This document shows positions 25,920 to 34,934 of a stretch of 61,877 nucleotides of DNA, piece by piece. The position numbers and the translations under genes are program-made. This DNA comes from Leptospira sp. (GTDB lineage: Bacteria; Spirochaetota; Leptospiria; Leptospirales; Leptospiraceae), in NCBI GenBank assembly GCA_027531445.1, contig JAPZRK010000025.1, positions 1 to 61,877 on the forward strand, read 5' to 3'. Positions within the stretch are counted from its first letter, which is position 1, and every line of letters starts with the position of its first letter. The notes under the pieces were generated by a model, which was not told where the DNA came from, did not search any database, and saw nothing but the letters and a program-made list of their open reading frames with translations.

Positions 25920-26879
25920 CTACCAGCTACCTGAACTACCACCACCGCCAAAGCTTCCCCCTCCACCGCTAAATCCACCACTACTTCGTCCAGAAGACCA
26001 ACTGCTTCCTGATCTCGAGCTACCGCTACCTCCGACACTAGCCCCATATTTTTTCATCCATTTCCGACCACTCGGAGTGATCAAAAGATATATCTTTATG
26101 AGTCCAATCCCAATTACATAAGTGAGAAATACAGCAACACCAATATCTACACCATGTAAGGCGATCGGAAAAAGACTCCAAAAAGGAAACAGAAAAAAAT
26201 AGAGAAACCAACCTACGTAAGGTGTGGTAGCCGCCGCATACGTAAATATGCCCAAAACGAAGACAACAAATAAAGAGGCGCCGAGCCGAAAAAGCCATGG
26301 GATATTTTCACCCCCGCCATCCAGTTCTCCAAAAAAAGCAAGTGGACCCAGATAGCTATAATCTTTGGGAGGTGGCACTGTGTAAGTGCCTCCGATTCCG
26401 CCGATGATAGATTCGATTCCTTGTTGGATTCCCTGCTCGTAATCAGCAGATTTAAAATGGGGAGTGATTTCTCGATTGATGATACGGTTACATAAAACGT
26501 CAGTTAATACGCCCTCTAAACCATAACCTACTTCGATCCGTAACTCACGATCATCCTTAGCAATAAGTAGCAAAACACCATTGTCCTTGTCTTTTTGCCC
26601 GAGTTTTGTCGTTTCTGCAACTTCTAATGCAAAGTCCTCGATCGGGCGACCACTCAAAGTATTGATCATCAGGATTGCAATTTGGTTGGACGTATCTTTT
26701 TCGTAAGTTGCAAGTTTCCGTTCCATTTCCAGTATGAAGTTAGGCGAGAGAGTTCCAGATGTATCCGTGACACGTGATCTCAATTTGGTGGCTTCTTCCG
26801 CGGGCAATGACAATGGATACACACATAGGCAGACCGAGAGAAAGTGGAAATAAAAATGAAATTTAAACTTTCTCATCAT
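25920..26879 (-). CDS. TPM-domain membrane protein (YgcG family)
   Basis: About 319 residues from the ATG at 26879. A signal peptide (about 1-25) is followed by a TPM domain (about 30-160, with VTDTSGTLS and NGVLLLIAKDDRELRIEVGYGLEG), two or three membrane segments (about 190-270) and a Gly/Ser-rich tail of about 45 residues ending in SGGGGSFGGGGSSGSW. This layout is typical of YgcG proteins, whose biochemical role is unclear. An in-frame ATG at 26954 would overlap the SulP gene, so I prefer the start seven bases after the SulP stop. Confidence 0.85.
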   Translation of the reverse strand: MMRKFKFHFYFHFLSVCLCVYPLSLPAEEATKLRSRVTDTSGTLSPNFILEMERKLATYEKDTSNQIAILMINTLSGRPIEDFALEVAETTKLGQKDKDNGVLLLIAKDDRELRIEVGYGLEGVLTDVLCNRIINREITPHFKSADYEQGIQQGIESIIGGIGGTYTVPPPKDYSYLGPLAFFGELDGGGENIPWLFRLGASLFVVFVLGIFTYAAATTPYVGWFLYFFLFPFWSLFPIALHGVDIGVAVFLTYVIGIGLIKIYLLITPSGRKWMKKYGASVGGSGSSRSGSSWSSGRSSGGFSGGGGSFGGGGSSGSW

Positions 26880-26883
26880 GGGG

Positions 26884-28497
26884 TTATATATGCTTTCTAT
26901 GTCGCGAGGATAAACTATGATCAGCCAGAGGGTGCAAACTCTCCAATCCGTCAATGGTTACAGTTCCCCCATTTCTTTCATAATCTCGTTTGAAGTCGGA
27001 GAGAAAATCAAATGCAGAATATCCGATAAACTCAACCGAGTCTACTTTGATGATCAAATGTCTTCCTTGCGGAATCTTTGCGAGATCCCGTTTTAAGCTG
27101 ATCATGTTTGAAAATATTAAAGCCTTTTTGATGACGAAAACGATATTTCCATCGTTGTATTCAAAGTGGATGTCGGATAAAAATAAATTCTTGAGAGGAA
27201 CTCCAAAATAGAGTTGGATAAGAAGTTTGGTGACAATCCCTGCCGCCACACCCACTAATAGATCTTCGACAATAGTCAGGATTAATGTAACGAGAAAGAC
27301 AAGAATTTGATCCCAACCTCTTTTGTACGTATGGTAAAACTCTGTCGGCGATGCAAGTTTTACACCTACCATGATCAGGATACCGGCAAGTGAAGCAAGT
27401 GGGATCATATGAATGATGTTTGGAAGCAAGAGAACAAAAACCAACAAAAACATACCATGAAAAAAATTCGACCATCTTGTTTTGGCACCGTTATTGATAT
27501 TTGCTGATGACCTTACTACTTCGGCAATGATGGGCAGTCCACCAATCCAACCCAAGGCAAAGTTACCGACACCTTTTGCAATGAGCTCTTTGTTCATATT
27601 TGAATGTCGATTATAAGGATCCACTTTATCAATCGCTGAGGCAGTCAATAGAGATTCGATGCTTGCGATCAAAGCCACTGTCGCGACCATAACCCAAAAG
27701 ATCCCCTTGCCTATGAGTGCAAAATTAGGAAATACGATTCCATCAGAAATTTTGTCTGGTAGATTTACGAGAAACTTGGGACTGATTTCATATGTCATAT
27801 TGAAAACTGTATAAGAATGAGCATCCTTTACATTAAAAAGAACAGCCAATAGCATTCCAGCTAACACGGCAACCAGTGGAGCCGGAAGTTTTTTGATCAT
27901 TGGATGTTTGAGTTTCCCTAAGATCGCAATGATAAGAATCGATGTGATACCAATGATTCCAATTTCTGGATTTACCTTAGCTAGACTAGAAGGCATTTCC
28001 ATAAGCAGTCCAGAAATAGATTTTGATTGGGGTGTGACTCCCAAGGCAAAATAAAATTGTTTTGAGATTATGATAATTCCGATTGCGGCCATCATTCCGT
28101 GAACTACGGAAACCGGGAAATAGACTGTTAGGTTTCCTGCACGTAACAAACCCAAACCGACTTGAATCGCTCCAGCGATGACGATGACTGCAAGAGTGTA
28201 TTCAAATCCAAGTTGGTTATTGCCCGCACCCAAGGTTGTAATTGAGTGTAGCACAACTGCGATGAGTCCTGCCGCCGGTCCATTGATCGTGAGATAGGAC
28301 CCGCTGAGTAATGAAACTACAATCCCACCGACTATCCCAGAAAGAAGACCTGCCATCGGTGGTGCACCAGATGCCATCGCAATTCCTAAACACAATGGGA
28401 GTGCGATTAAAAAAATGACAAATCCAGAAATAAGATCCGATTTCCAATTCTGCTTTAAACCAGGGATTCCATCTAACGGTGCATTAACTAGTGACAT
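26884..28497 (-). CDS. SulP-family anion permease with STAS domain
   Basis: 537 residues with 10-12 membrane segments. The start region KSDLISGFVIFLIALPLCLGIAMASG and the SGSYLTINGPAAGL stretch are SulP marks. A C-terminal STAS domain (about 440-520) includes IKVDSVEFIGYSAFDFL. The family carries sulfate, bicarbonate or other anions, often with Na+ or H+. The tail is His/Arg-rich (SSRHRKH). It is divergent from the AlgE-like porin gene and upstream of the TPM gene by four bases. Confidence 0.9.
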   Translation of the reverse strand: MSLVNAPLDGIPGLKQNWKSDLISGFVIFLIALPLCLGIAMASGAPPMAGLLSGIVGGIVVSLLSGSYLTINGPAAGLIAVVLHSITTLGAGNNQLGFEYTLAVIVIAGAIQVGLGLLRAGNLTVYFPVSVVHGMMAAIGIIIISKQFYFALGVTPQSKSISGLLMEMPSSLAKVNPEIGIIGITSILIIAILGKLKHPMIKKLPAPLVAVLAGMLLAVLFNVKDAHSYTVFNMTYEISPKFLVNLPDKISDGIVFPNFALIGKGIFWVMVATVALIASIESLLTASAIDKVDPYNRHSNMNKELIAKGVGNFALGWIGGLPIIAEVVRSSANINNGAKTRWSNFFHGMFLLVFVLLLPNIIHMIPLASLAGILIMVGVKLASPTEFYHTYKRGWDQILVFLVTLILTIVEDLLVGVAAGIVTKLLIQLYFGVPLKNLFLSDIHFEYNDGNIVFVIKKALIFSNMISLKRDLAKIPQGRHLIIKVDSVEFIGYSAFDFLSDFKRDYERNGGTVTIDGLESLHPLADHSLSSRHRKHI

Positions 28498-28580
28498 TTA
28501 AATTCCTTCTCTATTAAGAGAGATTGCCTTTCTCATAAAATTGTTTACTAATGAATAATTGCAAGAAAGAACATATTAGT

Positions 28581-28601
28581 CATTGAAGAATAAAATCAAT
28601 G
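28581..28601. promoter_or_regulatory. Inverted repeat CATTGA-N9-TCAATG upstream of the porin gene
   Basis: The arms contain the same TCAATG half-site as the larger palindrome in front of the downstream TetR gene (30542-30561). It lies in the SulP/porin divergent gap, 50 bases before the porin start. A shared operator for that TetR protein is plausible but not proven. Confidence 0.35.
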
Positions 28602-28650
28602 AACAAACTTGACAGTAAATCAAACGTCTTTCTTCTTACAGGAGCCCAGT

Positions 28651-30522
28651 TTGAAACAGATCAGTTCCTCTTCTATATTGAAACCGAATTTTCTTGGCCT
28701 ATTTTTTCTTGTTTCTGGTGTACTGTTTAGCAGTTCGCTAATCGCACAAATATCAGGCACGCCTTCCTCTGAAACCAAGCCGAATCCAACATCTAAAGCT
28801 GAACCATACCGTTCTCCGATGGTAGACAAGGGAATTGATCCTGAATTTTCAAGGCATATGTTCGTTGAACCAGAACTTGGCCGCAAAGTCAACAAAGCAT
28901 CTCAGTTATGGATCAATGATATCATTCGCATGGGTATCTACCTCAGACCACGACAAGAAATCAGAAATAACTTAGATTTTAATGCGTCCAATTCTGCATA
29001 CGTGGATCGGATCCTTCAAACTTCCTCTTTGTATCTGATCATCGATCCTAATCCAAACGTGACTGCAAAAATTACCTTTCAGGATGCTCGAGTTTGGGGC
29101 GGTGATTCACCTGCATCCAGTGGCGATATAAGGGCCGTTTTTTTTAACAACACACCGAATCTTAGTACAGCTGGTCAAGCTAACGCTGGTTCTCTCAATA
29201 CCACAAGCATTCGTGAAGCTTTTTTTATGATCAAAAAGCTACCGCTAGATCTAAAGATTCAGATCGGTAGACAAATCTGGGCATATGGCGATCAACGGAT
29301 GATAGGTGGAGCGAATTGGACTGTGAATGGCCTGTCCTATGATGGGGCAAGAATCATGTTTGATCAGCCAGATTATAAAATTCATTTTTTTGCGGCTAGA
29401 CCTTACTGGACACAGAGTGGGCCAAATGGTGTGGTATCTGCAAATGATCCACGAACGAATTCGAATGCTAGAGGATCTGATACGACCTTATTCGGGAATT
29501 ACAATACAATCAAAATTTTGAATGAAGTTGTGTTGGATCTTTATTCTTTGAACATCGTCCGAAAATGGCGACCTAATACAGTGAATCCCGTGACCGGTCT
29601 TCCATCGAATTCTGCGGATGATCCTCTTGCTACGACACGAAGCAGACAAAGCGAGGAGTTATATACTGCTGGTTTTCGTCTAACAAATAGAACTGATGGT
29701 AATTTTTTAGCTAAAGGCAAATCTTGGGATTGGACGATTGAAAGTGCCTGGCAAGCAGGTTATACTGGCAGAAGGATCAATCAAAAAGTTTTGGGTTATA
29801 ATATTGAATCGCCATACCAAAGTTTAAAAACGGAAAGAGAAAGGTATGTTGGTCAATTTCATATAGCACAAACTGGATATACATTTTTTGAAAAACTAAG
29901 GATTGGAATCCAAGCTTTATATGCTTCAGGCGATAAAAATAGATCCGATGGCAGCACTTCAACTTTTCAAACACTAGTCAATCCTAGGTTTGGAACCATA
30001 CCCTATTTTAATTCCGTTGCGGGTATCTCTGAAAATGTAAACTCTCAAAATCTCTTTTCAAAAAGTGTTTCCATTGCATATAACACTGATGATTGGGGAA
30101 ATTTTCAAATCAGTTACTTTCAAAATGATAAGGCAGAAATACAGGATGCTTGGTACGCGATTAATGGAGCACCTAACTCAGCAACAAACATAGGTTCCTC
30201 CAATCCATCCCCTGTCACTAACGCAAAAGGAAGCACAGAAAATTTTTCAGACAACCCATACTCACAACCTTACAAATTGGGACGAAGACTGTACAATGAA
30301 ATCGATTTAACATGGATGGCACTGATTAACGACAATGTCTCGATATGGATCGGGCTTGGATATCTTAGGGCAGGTGATTCGATATCTAATTATCGCAATA
30401 GTGCTCTGATTTACAATTCCACTACAAACTCGTATGAATTGAGTTCGGACTTTCTCCAGGGAAAAAATAAAGTGGCAAAAGAAGGCAGTATGGCTTACTT
30501 TCAGGTGAATGCTTCTTTCTAA
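28651..30522 (+). CDS. AlgE-like (alginate export family) outer-membrane porin
   Basis: About 623 residues. The TTG at 28651 has CAGGAG six bases before it and opens directly onto a signal peptide (KPNFLGLFFLVSGVLFSSSLIAQ); a TTG 42 bases upstream is less likely. After a Pro/Ser linker, a beta-barrel runs to the C-terminus with alternating aromatic strands and a final Phe (AYFQVNASF). RVWGGDS, GRQIWAYGDQRMIGG and YDGARIMFD are the alginate_exp pattern. The transported molecule is not evident; the SulP permease is divergent and a TetR gene follows. Confidence 0.85.
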   Translation: MKQISSSSILKPNFLGLFFLVSGVLFSSSLIAQISGTPSSETKPNPTSKAEPYRSPMVDKGIDPEFSRHMFVEPELGRKVNKASQLWINDIIRMGIYLRPRQEIRNNLDFNASNSAYVDRILQTSSLYLIIDPNPNVTAKITFQDARVWGGDSPASSGDIRAVFFNNTPNLSTAGQANAGSLNTTSIREAFFMIKKLPLDLKIQIGRQIWAYGDQRMIGGANWTVNGLSYDGARIMFDQPDYKIHFFAARPYWTQSGPNGVVSANDPRTNSNARGSDTTLFGNYNTIKILNEVVLDLYSLNIVRKWRPNTVNPVTGLPSNSADDPLATTRSRQSEELYTAGFRLTNRTDGNFLAKGKSWDWTIESAWQAGYTGRRINQKVLGYNIESPYQSLKTERERYVGQFHIAQTGYTFFEKLRIGIQALYASGDKNRSDGSTSTFQTLVNPRFGTIPYFNSVAGISENVNSQNLFSKSVSIAYNTDDWGNFQISYFQNDKAEIQDAWYAINGAPNSATNIGSSNPSPVTNAKGSTENFSDNPYSQPYKLGRRLYNEIDLTWMALINDNVSIWIGLGYLRAGDSISNYRNSALIYNSTTNSYELSSDFLQGKNKVAKEGSMAYFQVNASF

Positions 30523-30541
30523 AAAAATCTATCGATTTTTT

Positions 30542-30561
30542 CAATGATTCTCGAATCATTG
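30542..30561. promoter_or_regulatory. Palindromic operator candidate upstream of tetR-like gene
   Basis: CAATGATTC and GAATCATTG form a perfect 9-bp inverted repeat around TC, 11 bases before the TetR start. No T-run follows, so it is more likely an autoregulatory operator than the porin terminator. Confidence 0.5.
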
Positions 30562-30572
30562 CCTTAGGCAAA

Positions 30573-31214
30573 ATGAAGAGCGAACCTTTAGACTCACAGA
30601 CAAAACAACGCCGTGTGAGAAATAGCCTTTCACGCGAAGAAATTCGCAATGTTTCCCTCTTGATCCTAAAAGAGGAGGGAATCGACGCTCTCTCCATGCG
30701 TCACATTGCAAATCGTTTGGGATGCAGTGTTGCAAGTCCATATTCCTACTATGAAAGCCAAATCGATTTAGTCAAAGACCTCATCAAACACGGAGAAGAC
30801 GAACTATTAGGGATGCTGAAAGAAGCAATACCGGTAGGTACTGAAGCATCTACATTCGACAAACTTGCTTCCATCGCAAGAGCCTATTTTAGATTTGCCA
30901 GCACCAATCGAGAGCTACATAAAATCATGTTTGTTACCGATTATAGCACTGTCCACAGAAAGGCTTTCCCCCAACTTCCCAAAAGTTACAGATTTTTCCT
31001 AGAGACCTTACGTGAAGGTTTTGAGACAGGGGAAATTCGATACCCCATCAACGAATATACTGCAATAGCAAGACTTATGTGGAGTTGGATGTATGGCCTT
31101 CTCGTCCTCGACATGACAGGTATGCTCAGAAAAAGAAAAAGCTCGGACAATCCGATTGAAGAAGGAATTTCCTACTTCAAGGCATTATTTTCATCCGAGT
31201 CAAATAAAGATTAG
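30573..31214 (+). CDS. TetR/AcrR-family regulator
   Basis: 213 residues. The helix-turn-helix reads LKEEGIDALSMRHIANRLGCSVASPYSYYESQ, a TetR domain that begins about residue 22 after a basic arm. It is 50 bases after the porin gene in the same direction, with a palindrome in the gap. It ends one base before the convergent acyltransferase gene. Ligand unknown. Confidence 0.87.
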   Translation: MKSEPLDSQTKQRRVRNSLSREEIRNVSLLILKEEGIDALSMRHIANRLGCSVASPYSYYESQIDLVKDLIKHGEDELLGMLKEAIPVGTEASTFDKLASIARAYFRFASTNRELHKIMFVTDYSTVHRKAFPQLPKSYRFFLETLREGFETGEIRYPINEYTAIARLMWSWMYGLLVLDMTGMLRKRKSSDNPIEEGISYFKALFSSESNKD

Positions 31215-31215
31215 T

Positions 31216-31935
31216 TTATTTAGTTATTAGCGTATCAACGTTTAACAGCTGCTCTTCTTCTATTTCCACTGTACGTCTTTCTTTTAATCTTAAAAATTCT
31301 TTTGCGATATATTCCGTAACTAAATGGGCATCCATTGGCTCCCAAATTGGATTCCCAATTGATATGCGCGAAGGTCGATTCATATTATAAGAGTCTATAT
31401 AGATTGGTAAAATGGGTAGATTGTATCTTTTACTAAGGATTGCCATTCCACCGTGTAACTTACGATTTTTTCTAAATCCACGAAAGTAAGTACCTTCTGG
31501 GAACATTCCAATCGCAATATTTCCCTTATCTAGTCGTCGTTTCATTTCCTTGATAGTTTTTGGATCACTTTCTTTTCGATTGACGGGAATTAGATCCATA
31601 GACTGGATCATTCCTTTCATGAGTGGTTCTTTAGAACTTGCCTTCACACCCTTTTTTCTTGAAGCTACATCATAGCTCGTCATTGCCGTACCATAGATAC
31701 CATGTTTTTTTAACATATGACGAATCATAAACGCATCATAAGGCATTGATAAAAAACTTAAAAATTTGTTTCTTGGTTTGATATGATTGGCAACGGCAAT
31801 CATAGATCTTCCATTCAATTCTTTTAAAATATGAACGTTTTCATATTCACATTTTCTGAGTCCATAAATGCATCTCATGGGCTTTATGAGTGCCAACATT
31901 AAAAACCAACCTATAAATCTTCCCAAATAGTACAC
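31216..31935 (-). CDS. PlsC-like acyltransferase with altered HX4D motif
   Basis: 239 residues. FPEGTYFRG (block III) and LPIYIDSY identify the glycerolipid acyltransferase fold, and a hydrophobic N-terminus (about 1-18) suggests inner-membrane association. The catalytic NHX4D block reads NHIKPRN, so the Asp is replaced by Asn. That could lower or change activity. Family role: acylation of lysophosphatidate or related lipids. Confidence 0.78.
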   Translation of the reverse strand: MYYLGRFIGWFLMLALIKPMRCIYGLRKCEYENVHILKELNGRSMIAVANHIKPRNKFLSFLSMPYDAFMIRHMLKKHGIYGTAMTSYDVASRKKGVKASSKEPLMKGMIQSMDLIPVNRKESDPKTIKEMKRRLDKGNIAIGMFPEGTYFRGFRKNRKLHGGMAILSKRYNLPILPIYIDSYNMNRPSRISIGNPIWEPMDAHLVTEYIAKEFLRLKERRTVEIEEEQLLNVDTLITK

Positions 31936-32031
31936 TTTTCACCTTCTCTTTACCTTATCAGAGCCTCCGTATCTGTATCGGTTGCAAAAATTTACATTAC
32001 AATTCTGTATCAATTTTTCCTTTGGACTAGA

Positions 32032-33069
32032 ATGAGACTCTCACGATTCGTTCCGATTTTACTTTTGCTTCTTTTGCCCTTTTGTAAGGCAAATGGAATA
32101 CTTCCAACGGAAAACAATTCCTCCTCTCAGGACAATCTAACTCTATCTATCTTACTCGCTGGTTTTGACCTCCAAGAGGAGGCGAAAAGAAAAATCGGTA
32201 GTCTTCCCTTGGCGTCACCAAGAAGCGAGTCCGACTCAAAAGAAAAAATAGCTCTTGGCGAAAAAATATTTAAGGACAACTCGCTTTCTCTCAATTCCGT
32301 TCAATCATGCTCCACATGTCATTTGTTAACTGGCAGGAATGTAGGTACCGATGGCCAAGCCACCTCCCTTGGAACTTTTGGACAAGCAGGTAAAAGAAAC
32401 ACCCCAACGATTTTTAATGTTGGATTTCTCGAGACAATTTTTTGGGATGGAAGGAAATCAAATCTTGAAGATCAGGCCTTGCTTCCGTTTGTTGACTCAT
32501 CCGAAATGGCGTTGGGATCAACAAGCGACCTACTTACGAGATTGAATGCAAAATCAGAATATTCCACTTTATTCGCAAAAGCCTTCCCTGAAAGTCCTTC
32601 TATACAATTAAGCTCAGTGAAAACCTCGATATCTGCTTTTGAGCGTAGTCTCATATCTAGATCCAGATTTGATGATTTTGTGGATGGAAATCCTTATGCC
32701 ATATCCCTAGAAGAAAAAGAAGGACTTCGATTGTTTCTCAATTTGAACTGTGTGGATTGCCACAATAGCAGTATGTTAGGTGGATCAAAATTTGTAAAAT
32801 TAGATACAATATACACCTACAATCCAAATGATTTAGGAAGATTTGAAGTGACGGGAATCGAGGCTGATCGGTTCGTTTTTAGAACTCCGTCTTTAAGAAA
32901 CGTTGCTTTAACACAACCATACTTTCATGATGGAAGTGTGCGAACGCTTGATGAGGCCGTTAGAAGGATGAACGAATACAATTCTCCAAGAATGATCACT
33001 GAAAGAGAGGTAACTCTTCTTGTGGCATTTTTAAAATCTCTCTCCGATAGATCGAAAGCTAATTTTTAG
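32032..33069 (+). CDS. Di-haem cytochrome c peroxidase/MauG-family lipoprotein
   Basis: 345 residues. The signal ends LLPFC, a lipobox, so it is a periplasmic lipoprotein. Two c-type haem sites are present, CSTCH (about residue 93) and CVDCH (about 238), with GKRNTPTIFNVGF and PYFHDGSV as in bacterial CCP/MauG proteins. It would reduce H2O2 or oxidise a partner protein using electrons from a cytochrome or cupredoxin. It lies just upstream of the cobalamin riboswitch but on the 5' side, so it is not under it. Confidence 0.9.
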   Translation: MRLSRFVPILLLLLLPFCKANGILPTENNSSSQDNLTLSILLAGFDLQEEAKRKIGSLPLASPRSESDSKEKIALGEKIFKDNSLSLNSVQSCSTCHLLTGRNVGTDGQATSLGTFGQAGKRNTPTIFNVGFLETIFWDGRKSNLEDQALLPFVDSSEMALGSTSDLLTRLNAKSEYSTLFAKAFPESPSIQLSSVKTSISAFERSLISRSRFDDFVDGNPYAISLEEKEGLRLFLNLNCVDCHNSSMLGGSKFVKLDTIYTYNPNDLGRFEVTGIEADRFVFRTPSLRNVALTQPYFHDGSVRTLDEAVRRMNEYNSPRMITEREVTLLVAFLKSLSDRSKANF

Positions 33070-33084
33070 ATTTGACAAATTAGT

Positions 33085-33215
33085 GCCTCCAAAGTTTTTG
33101 AACTTATCCTTCAGGGAGGAAACAGGTGTAAATCCTGTGCTGACCCGCAACTGTAATACCGCAATGTCTCGGTTAAACGAGCCAAACCGGCAAGCCAGAT
33201 CTTCCCCGCAAAGAA
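33085..33215 (+). promoter_or_regulatory. Cobalamin riboswitch aptamer
   Basis: The core reads GGAGGAAACAGGTGTAAATC followed by CTGTGCTGACCCGCAACTGT, which matches the conserved cobalamin aptamer (GGTG-AA-TCC ... GACCCGC-ACTGT). A B12-box-like AAGCCAGAT follows at 33192-33200. It precedes two lipoprotein genes on the plus strand. Binding of adenosyl- or methylcobalamin would be expected to lower expression of those genes. Confidence 0.88.
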
Positions 33216-33422
33216 AACCTCGAGGTTTGGGTTCTTTGCACGTTTATCTTTTACATTTCATGTATGGGATAAAGGGGCCCCGAAGGAAATCGGGGCAACC
33301 GAATGGATAAACAAACTCCTACCTATAGGTTAGTTTCAGGATTCTCTGTATCTACTCCTAGGGCAAGTCATACGCTTATCTATTCACGTTTCCCTAAATT
33401 CAACAGATTTAGGAGAATCTAA
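33208..33422 (+). promoter_or_regulatory. Expression platform of the cobalamin riboswitch
   Basis: This long leader (about 215 bases) has several stems. GCAAAGAA/TTCTTTGC closes a hairpin at 33208-33239. GCCCCGA/TCGGGGC forms a hairpin at 33277-33296. GTTTATC at 33242-33248 can pair with GATAAA at 33268-33273 or GATAAAC at 33306-33312, which are mutually exclusive. ACCTATAGGT at 33321-33330 is palindromic. Just before the gene, AGATT/AATCT enclose the AGGAG ribosome site (33411-33415). A switch in which one fold hides the ribosome site is plausible. Confidence 0.5.
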
Positions 33423-34031
33423 ATGTTTAAAACAATTCAAATCACATTAACTTTGTTAGTGTTAACTTTCGTTACCAATTGCGACCAGTCAGGAAAAGTC
33501 GACGAATCAAAGGCAAATCAAAACCTACTCGTGGGTCTTGTAGCTGGAAATTCTGCAGGACAAAGTAGTGTACTAGGCAGCCTTGCAGAAATTCGAGGTG
33601 TCTGGAGAGATGGTTTCTGCAGTGGCGGCAGCTGTACAGGGTTTACAAGCACACTTTCTGTTGCGCAGGATCCAAGTGGATTCGGAATTTGGACCACTGG
33701 CTCTGGATACTTTAGAATCATCGAATCTTCGAATGCTAATCGAAATTTGATTTATCAATATTTGCCAACTGCAACGTTTGGAAACGCAAGTAAGTATACA
33801 AAAATTCTTTGGACTGAACCTCAAACCACTGATTGCGAAAATGGAGCTAGCAAATGTTTCTACTATTGCACTGTTTTGAATAGTAGCTTCACTGGTTTCA
33901 ATACATTGGATGAAGCAAGAAATTTTTCCACTGCTTCGTATTCTTCGGCAGACCCAAAACGATCCGGTTGCGGTGGATTCGGTTGGAGCAAAGCATTATT
34001 TGTTTCGTCTAACCCAACTTCTTGGCCTTAG
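33423..34031 (+). CDS. Riboswitch-controlled lipoprotein, function unknown
   Basis: 202 residues. The signal ends FVTNC, a lipobox, with AGGAG seven bases before the ATG. The mature domain contains GVWRDGFC and several Cys (FCSGGSC, DCENGASKCFYYC, SGCGG), so disulfides in the periplasm or at the surface are likely. No family recognised. Being the first gene after a cobalamin riboswitch, it is probably involved in B12 (corrinoid) capture or in a B12-sparing function. Confidence 0.78.
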   Translation: MFKTIQITLTLLVLTFVTNCDQSGKVDESKANQNLLVGLVAGNSAGQSSVLGSLAEIRGVWRDGFCSGGSCTGFTSTLSVAQDPSGFGIWTTGSGYFRIIESSNANRNLIYQYLPTATFGNASKYTKILWTEPQTTDCENGASKCFYYCTVLNSSFTGFNTLDEARNFSTASYSSADPKRSGCGGFGWSKALFVSSNPTSWP

Positions 34032-34039
34032 ATTTAATA

Positions 34040-34065
34040 GGGCGATCTGCAATCACAGATCGCCC
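34040..34065. terminator. Strong hairpin between the two riboswitch-controlled lipoprotein genes
   Basis: GGGCGATCTG and CAGATCGCCC form a perfect 10-bp stem with a six-base loop. No T-run follows. It may be a partial terminator or RNA-stability element lowering expression of the second gene relative to the first. Confidence 0.55.
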
Positions 34066-34080
34066 GCACTTGGATTAAAT

Positions 34081-34932
34081 ATGAACCAAACTATCATTCG
34101 TACATTACAACTTTTATTCATTGTAGCGACAATAAGCAATTGTTATCCGAAATCTAAAGAGAACAAAGACGAATCAACATTAGGTTTGTTAGTTTTACTC
34201 CAATCCCAAACGGCAAGGCCTGACACGAGTTGCCCTGTAAAAACCTTACCAAGCGGCATATCACTCGCAACAACGATCACTTCATCTGCTTCAACAGTCA
34301 GTGGTTTCGCTGACTCAAATAAGGCGATCAATGGCATCTGCGGTGCTGGAGAATCATCTGGTTCATTGGATGTATATTCACTGAATCTAACGGGAACTGG
34401 AGCAATCCTAAAACTTTCCTGGGCTGGAAAAACCGTACGTAATGTAAGTGGAATTGATTTTATAGTTTATGAAAATGCTTTTAAAATTAGCGAAACAAGC
34501 GATCGATATTTAATGGATCCGATGGTCGTTGAAGTTTCAACAGATGATTCAGTCTATTGTGGCTTTACATTGACCTATGATTCCACTGCCTCAACACTCA
34601 ATCGAATTTCATCATGGAGTGGTTTTGCGGGCCTTCGTCCTGTGATTTACAATATGGGTTCTAAAACATTTACTCTCGATGAATTGTTTACCTCTGCTGG
34701 CGACGGCTTTTTGTTAGGAGGTGGCGATGGTTTTGATTTGGAAAATTTGATCACAAGCGGAACTTGCACTTCTACAATAAGAGATGGTATCAAAGCAAAC
34801 GGTTTTAAATTTATCAAATTAACTTCTGCCACTGCAGTGACAAATCCTGCTACCGGCAATCCATACACATACCCTCATTCTTTTGATAATGGACCAGACA
34901 TTGATGGAGTTATTGCGAAAAGTGTGCAGTAA
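34081..34932 (+). CDS. Riboswitch-linked lipoprotein with a cell-surface beta-sandwich pattern
   Basis: 283 residues from the ATG at 34081; open frame upstream is shadow. The signal ends ATISNC, a lipobox. The body has DFIVYENAF, MVVEVSTDD and a late NGPDIDGVIA. This pattern recalls secreted proteins that I associate, from memory and without a search, with B12-uptake loci of other phyla. It follows the first lipoprotein after 49 bases holding a hairpin. A surface corrinoid-binding role is a hypothesis. Confidence 0.75.
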   Translation: MNQTIIRTLQLLFIVATISNCYPKSKENKDESTLGLLVLLQSQTARPDTSCPVKTLPSGISLATTITSSASTVSGFADSNKAINGICGAGESSGSLDVYSLNLTGTGAILKLSWAGKTVRNVSGIDFIVYENAFKISETSDRYLMDPMVVEVSTDDSVYCGFTLTYDSTASTLNRISSWSGFAGLRPVIYNMGSKTFTLDELFTSAGDGFLLGGGDGFDLENLITSGTCTSTIRDGIKANGFKFIKLTSATAVTNPATGNPYTYPHSFDNGPDIDGVIAKSVQ

Positions 34933-34934
34933 GA

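Noticed and set aside
28609..28650. TTG at 28609 as start of the porin, or TTGACA there as a -35 box
   Set aside because: The TTG at 28651 has a proper ribosome site and signal peptide; no -10 lies 16-18 bases after the TTGACA.
33083..33310. 75-codon open frame on the plus strand
   Set aside because: It covers the cobalamin aptamer and its hairpins, so the sequence is explained by RNA structure; no ribosome site or family.
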